Shown: in pieces, positions 5,616-9,092 of the stretch | Layout: each line of letters opens with the position of its first letter | How positions within the stretch are numbered: position 1 is the first letter of the stretch | Assembly (NCBI GenBank): GCA_015486555.1 | Contig: WFRL01000032.1 | Coordinates: 1-9,092, forward strand | Reading direction: 5' to 3' | Source: Candidatus Microgenomates bacterium | Lineage (GTDB): Bacteria; Patescibacteriota; Microgenomatia; JAADGY01 | Length of the DNA stretch: 9,092 nucleotides | Notes under the pieces: model-generated | What the model was told of the DNA's origin: nothing | The model's input: the letters and a program-made list of their open reading frames with translations, nothing else | The model's database searches: none | Program-made: the position numbers and the translations under genes

Positions 5616-8549
5616 CTAAAAAGAGGTAAATTTTAATCTTACCGGCAGGAGAAGGTCCTTATCTAATTCATCTTGATATATTACTTGGCGGTTACTCTTT
5701 TTCCATTCAGCTGGGGAAATTACCCTTACCCTAAATCCTCTTGGCAGGTCTAGGCGATAAAGAACTTTCTTAATTGTTAAACCAATCTGTTTAGGTTGCC
5801 AGAAGAGAAGATCCAGGCTTGAGCTTATTTTAAATGGTCGGCTTAACTTAAGACTAACTGTTTGACTTTGATCATAACCAACCTGATGATAGAAGCTGTA
5901 AATATGATATCCGCTCTCAGTAGCCACCTCAACCTTTGTTAGGTCTAAGTTTATTCCTCCAATCTTTACCTCTTTTAGTCTCCATCTTTGATTAAGATAC
6001 CACTGAAGATAATCACTATAATCCCCTCCTGGCCACCTCGGACTGGAAGAGGGATTATTAAGAGTTAATTTTAGGTTCTCGGTTATAGATGTTGGAGTGA
6101 TATTTACTTCTGTTTTTAGTTGTTGACCAAGAAGGTAATTAACCCGGTTAGCTCCTAAATTAGCTTCAACAACTGGCCCAGAAACAATTAAACATTGATG
6201 AGGACATTGAGGAGTTTTAAGTTCCCCTCCCCACTCTGAATCAAGGAAAATGTTTTCTAGTTGGCTGTTATTGAAGTAAAAATTAATATCCTTGGTTTTA
6301 GCTAATTTGTCAACAGTTGTCATAAAGGTTTGAAGTTGTTGACCATTTAGTTGTTTGAGTTGTCCTAGAAAGGTTTTTAGAAGGGAAACGAAGATTTGGT
6401 TTTGATTACCCTTTTCTAGATTTCCCCAAAGGAAAAGCCGGCGGCGGAGGTTGTTTTTATTGAGGGTTATCTTTAAATCTTTAAGATTAAATCCTCCCCA
6501 CAAATCAGCCGTGGCTGCTAGAAAGTTATCGTCAATTAAGATAACTCCATCAAGGTTTTGGCCAGTTGCTTTTTGATAGAACCAATCTATTTGCCGAGCC
6601 GTATCGGGGTAAGAAGGCTGCCAAGCAGCATTTCTTATTCGCCAGCTTTTTTGCCCCAGATATTTTTGGAGGGGGGAAGGAGGAGTAATCTCTCCTGTTA
6701 ATTGGTTGTCTAGTTGGTAAATATCGAAAGTTTGGGTGTCCAAGAGTTGTCCTCCTTCAAATGTTAGTTGAGCGTAGGCTGTAATTAAACCGCCGCCAGG
6801 ACGAAGCTCGTTGTTATCTACCAAGATGATAAGGTAATCTTTTCTTTTAGTTGTTCCAAGAAGTTGGGGCAGCCATCGCCAAAGAACCAGACCTTGTTTT
6901 AATTGTTGGCGCCAAGAGAGGATGTAGTTAAAAGTGGTAGAAAAATGCTTATCTAGCTGCCAAAGGTGGATTTGTCGGTAAATTTTTTGGTTCGAGCGGT
7001 AAAGAGCGATTGATTTATCTAGGTTAGTAGTAAGAAGGTGGTACTCTTTATCGAGGCGGTTGTAATAAAAAGAAAAATCTTTATTACTACTCTGGTTGAA
7101 CAGATAATTTAAAAACGCCGTTTCTTCTAAAGGAAGGGAATTGTTTTTTTCTAAAGCTTTAAGAACGGATAAGTAAAAGTTAACAATATCACTAATCCGA
7201 TCGTTAGTAGTAGCTAGTCCTGTAAATTGGAAAAGAGGGATAAGGAAAGAGTTGGTTTTTTGAGCTAAAGTGAGATATTTTTTAGTCTTTGTTAAACAAC
7301 TAGAACTGTCTTGGAAGGGGGTATTTTTATTTTTTTGATTCCTAATAAGAGACAGACTATTTTTGTTTTTCAAGCAGCTATCAAACTCAAAAATGCTTTT
7401 TTTGAGGGAAAAAATTAGGATGCTAAGAGAAATGCCAATAAGAGAAAACAGGAAAAGAAAGGTGAATAAAAGATATTTTAACTGAGTTGGCGCCTTGGGG
7501 AGAGTTGGTAGTTTAGGAAAGAGGTGAGGAAGTTTTCTTTTATTTTGGAGTTTGGGTTTTTCTTTTAAAATCGGTGGCGGAGGCGAGGAAATTTGGGGAG
7601 AAATAACTTGTCCTTCTTGGAATTGAATAATCTTTAGTTCCTTGGGATGAGAAAGAAATGTTAATTTAACTTTATTTTCTTGGGTAAGGCTGGCTAGTTT
7701 TAAAAAATCATTTTCTAGTCTTAACTGAGTTTGGAAAGGTTGGCCTAAGTAAAGAGGGGTAAGAGGGGTTGATGAAGGTTGGAAAGAAGGTTGAGTCTTT
7801 ATCTTAAAGATATCCTTAATTTTTTCAATGAATGAAGAAAGAGGAATAGGTTGACTTATTAAACTTACTTCTTTTTGGGAGGAAAAACCAAAAACCTGAC
7901 TTTCAACCTCCTTAACAAGAGCTTCGATATCAGCTAAGTAAAGGAGGGTAGAACCACGGAGGGGAATTGGTTGTTTACTTAGGAAAGAGGTAATCAAAAG
8001 GCTAAGGAAATTTTGGCAGGGTTGGTTAAATAAGGCGGGATAGAGGTAATTAGGTAACTGGAGTATTTTGTAAGCGAGTTGTGATTCATTGGCATAGTGA
8101 GCCAGAAAAAGTTGTTGGTTTTTTAACTGGTAATAAAAATTTAGCTCAGTGGTTAAGTTATAGATGAAGGGGGTGAGAAGAATATATTTTGTTTGAGACC
8201 GTACTGCTAAAGAGAGCCGATTAATAAGGCCATAACCTACCTCAATTTCTTCATTTAAACTTTGTCCCAAATGCTCAGCCCAGGAAAGAGGGGCCAAATC
8301 AAAGAAAACCTCTATTTCTTTAAAGTGAACTTTTTGGGCTTCTTGAGGAGAGATTATCTTTAACTTAGGATGAGCAGTAAAAAAATGCCAGTGAGGTTGT
8401 TTTAAAAGATAACTTGCTTGAGGGTTAATAAGATATACTTGGGCGCCTCGGCGCATGAGAAAATGGTAAAGAAAAAGTTCAAGAAAAAAAGACTCTCGTG
8501 AATAAACGGCAATGGTTGGTTTTTCTCCAATGATCTTTACCTTAAACAT
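5616..8549 (-). CDS. DUF4012 domain membrane protein with degenerate Rossmann-like N-terminal region
   Basis: A large single-pass membrane protein of unknown function. Residues 10-230 resemble a nucleotide-sugar epimerase/SDR fold (beta-alpha-beta start PTIAVYSRESFF, later KYILLTPFIYN) but lack the glycine-rich GxxGxxG loop, so cofactor binding is doubtful. Residues 320-357 are a Pro/Lys-rich linker, 360-382 a hydrophobic helix ending KK, and the rest should lie outside the membrane. DUF4012 is recognised from the LVDNNELRPGGG segment around 576-587 and NAAWQPSYPD at 640-649, followed by DGVILIDD. DUF4012 proteins are common in CPR and some Gram-positive bacteria and are often linked to the cell surface or polysaccharides; that role is inference. 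The ATG at 8549 has only a weak GAAAG upstream; a promoter lies at 8568-8596. The gene converges on the FtsB-like gene. Confidence 0.88.
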   Translation of the reverse strand: MFKVKIIGEKPTIAVYSRESFFLELFLYHFLMRRGAQVYLINPQASYLLKQPHWHFFTAHPKLKIISPQEAQKVHFKEIEVFFDLAPLSWAEHLGQSLNEEIEVGYGLINRLSLAVRSQTKYILLTPFIYNLTTELNFYYQLKNQQLFLAHYANESQLAYKILQLPNYLYPALFNQPCQNFLSLLITSFLSKQPIPLRGSTLLYLADIEALVKEVESQVFGFSSQKEVSLISQPIPLSSFIEKIKDIFKIKTQPSFQPSSTPLTPLYLGQPFQTQLRLENDFLKLASLTQENKVKLTFLSHPKELKIIQFQEGQVISPQISSPPPPILKEKPKLQNKRKLPHLFPKLPTLPKAPTQLKYLLFTFLFLFSLIGISLSILIFSLKKSIFEFDSCLKNKNSLSLIRNQKNKNTPFQDSSSCLTKTKKYLTLAQKTNSFLIPLFQFTGLATTNDRISDIVNFYLSVLKALEKNNSLPLEETAFLNYLFNQSSNKDFSFYYNRLDKEYHLLTTNLDKSIALYRSNQKIYRQIHLWQLDKHFSTTFNYILSWRQQLKQGLVLWRWLPQLLGTTKRKDYLIILVDNNELRPGGGLITAYAQLTFEGGQLLDTQTFDIYQLDNQLTGEITPPSPLQKYLGQKSWRIRNAAWQPSYPDTARQIDWFYQKATGQNLDGVILIDDNFLAATADLWGGFNLKDLKITLNKNNLRRRLFLWGNLEKGNQNQIFVSLLKTFLGQLKQLNGQQLQTFMTTVDKLAKTKDINFYFNNSQLENIFLDSEWGGELKTPQCPHQCLIVSGPVVEANLGANRVNYLLGQQLKTEVNITPTSITENLKLTLNNPSSSPRWPGGDYSDYLQWYLNQRWRLKEVKIGGINLDLTKVEVATESGYHIYSFYHQVGYDQSQTVSLKLSRPFKISSSLDLLFWQPKQIGLTIKKVLYRLDLPRGFRVRVISPAEWKKSNRQVIYQDELDKDLLLPVRLKFTSF

Positions 8550-8567
8550 AGAAATCTTTCTTTTTTT

Positions 8568-8596
8568 AGTTTAGCAATTAGAAAGAAGGGTGACAA
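8568..8596 (-). promoter_or_regulatory. Sigma70-type promoter of the DUF4012 gene
   Basis: On the minus strand, -35 TTGTCA (8596-8591) and -10 TAAACT (8573-8568) are spaced 17 nt apart, with one and two mismatches to consensus. Transcription would start near 8561, leaving a leader of about 12 nt before the ATG at 8549. Confidence 0.55.
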
Positions 8597-8716
8597 ACTG
8601 TTTCGGAACTCGGTTGTCAGAGCTTAGAACTTGAATCTTGGAACACAATTGGAAATGAGAAAAGGCTCAGTTAATCCTAAGTTGGTGGAAAACTAGGAAA
8701 AGTAAGGAGCCAACCT

Positions 8717-8769
8717 CCTGCGCCTATCGGCTAGATTCTTCCCCGCCGCCACGGGGGGTCAGAATGGCC
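8717..8769 (-). repeat. Dispersed hairpin repeat, copy 6 (GC-hairpin subtype)
   Basis: On the plus strand it starts CCTGCGCCTATCGGCTAGAT, identical to copy 2 six kilobases away, and ends GTCAGAATGGCC. The central arms differ from copy 2: CCCCG (8741-8745) with CGGGG (8752-8756), still able to pair. The ATTCT/AGAAT outer arms are kept. Confidence 0.85.
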
Positions 8770-8802
8770 TGTTTAGGAGAGAGTACCTACACCCTCCCCC
8801 AG

Positions 8803-8854
8803 GTCATTCTGAACGAGCCATTAGGCGAAGTGAAGAATCTAGCCGAAGGCGCAC
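8803..8854 (+). repeat. Dispersed hairpin repeat, copy 7 (subtype AACGAG)
   Basis: It reads GTCATTCTGAACGAGCC through GAAGAATCTAGCCGAAGGCG. It is close to copy 5, but both arms have changed together: ATCCT/AGGAT in copy 5, ATTCT/AGAAT here. It faces copy 6 head to head. Confidence 0.85.
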
Positions 8855-8867
8855 GAGAGTGCTCCCA

Positions 8868-8888
8868 AGTTCTGAGTTCTGATTCCTG
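8868..8888 (+). repeat. Short heptamer tandem (AGTTCTG)
   Basis: AGTTCTG, AGTTCTG, ATTCCTG: two perfect units and one degenerate, between copies 7 and 8 of the dispersed repeat. It has the same 7-bp period as the arrays at 2703-2910 but a different unit. Confidence 0.6.
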
Positions 8889-8936
8889 CGCTCGCTCTGC
8901 TTGCTAGATTCTTCCCCCTACCGGAGGGGGATCAGG
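8885..8936 (-). repeat. Dispersed hairpin repeat, copy 8 (GC-hairpin subtype, diverged)
   Basis: On the plus strand it starts CCTGCGCTCGCTCTGC, keeps the core GCTAGATTCTTCCCCC, and has a 6-bp hairpin CCCCCT (8914-8919) with AGGGGG (8925-8930), loop ACCGG. The outer GTCAGAAT arm is reduced to ATCAGG, so this copy is decayed at one end. Confidence 0.75.
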
Positions 8937-8971
8937 TAATATATAAAAGCTTGTCAAGCAATAATATTCAA

Positions 8972-8996
8972 TAATAAAAGTAGGTTACTTTTATTA
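8972..8996. promoter_or_regulatory. Perfect 11-bp inverted repeat upstream of the right-edge gene
   Basis: TAATAAAAGTA and TACTTTTATTA flank a GGT centre, 29 nt before the start codon at 9026. It could be an operator for a dimeric repressor or a 5'-UTR hairpin. A possible -35, TTGTCA at 8951-8956, with a poor -10 (TAATAA at 8972, spacing 15) would overlap it. No U-run follows, so it is not a typical terminator. Confidence 0.5.
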
Positions 8997-9025
8997 AAGT
9001 TAAACAAATAATGAAAGGAGGAGGA

Positions 9026-9092
9026 ATGGCAGCTGTTCAGTCATCAAAAACAATGGTTATTAATCAACCTCAATGGTGGGCAGGCCTTGATC
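9026..9092 (+). CDS. Unidentified protein, N-terminal 22 residues only
   Basis: The visible product starts MAAVQSSKTMVINQPQWW and continues AGLD to the window edge. The ATG at 9026 follows AAAGGAGG, 4 nt away, the strongest Shine-Dalgarno site in the window. An in-frame ATG at 9011 would place that site inside the gene, so 9026 is preferred. It has no signal peptide in what is visible. Too little remains to name a family. The palindrome at 8972-8996 suggests its expression is regulated. Confidence 0.7.
   Translation, partial: MAAVQSSKTMVINQPQWWAGLD

Overview
The window looks like a chromosome segment of a candidate-phyla-radiation (Patescibacteria, possibly Microgenomates-type) bacterium. 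This is inferred from the combination of a DUF4012 membrane protein, a membrane-anchored VirD4/HerA-like ATPase joined to an FtsB/DivIC-like protein, AT-rich codon use, poor Shine-Dalgarno sites and repeat-filled spacers. TGA is used as a stop (ATGA overlap near 5294), so the Gracilibacteria-type code is unlikely. No marker gene fixes the lineage.

Left block (1-2277, minus strand): a sigma70-like promoter (2249-2277) drives a leader containing a compact cobalamin (B12) riboswitch (2137-2230). An expression platform with competing helices follows, then an unrecognised 358-aa soluble protein starting with TTG (2054-978). After 18 nt comes a type 2 isopentenyl-diphosphate isomerase (959 to the left edge, C-terminus cut off). 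A B12 sensor ahead of an unknown protein and an isoprenoid isomerase is the most unusual arrangement here.

Spacer 1 (2278-2960) has no gene. It holds a degenerate 9-bp tandem repeat, five copies or fragments of a hairpin-forming dispersed repeat with the core AGRATCTAGC, and three heptamer-period arrays, two of them in inverted orientation around a T-rich centre.

Central block (2961-5614, plus strand): a 778-aa membrane-anchored P-loop ATPase of the VirD4/TraG/HerA type overlaps by 4 bp an FtsB/DivIC-like septum protein, which suggests translational coupling. It meets, tail to tail with a 1-bp gap, the minus-strand 977-aa DUF4012 protein (8549-5616). That protein has a degenerate Rossmann/SDR-like N-terminal region, a Pro/Lys-rich linker, one transmembrane helix and an exported DUF4012 region. 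Its own promoter is readable at 8568-8596.

Spacer 2 (8597-9025) holds three more copies of the dispersed repeat and a perfect 11-bp inverted repeat ahead of a new plus-strand gene. That gene starts at 9026 behind a strong Shine-Dalgarno site and runs off the right edge.
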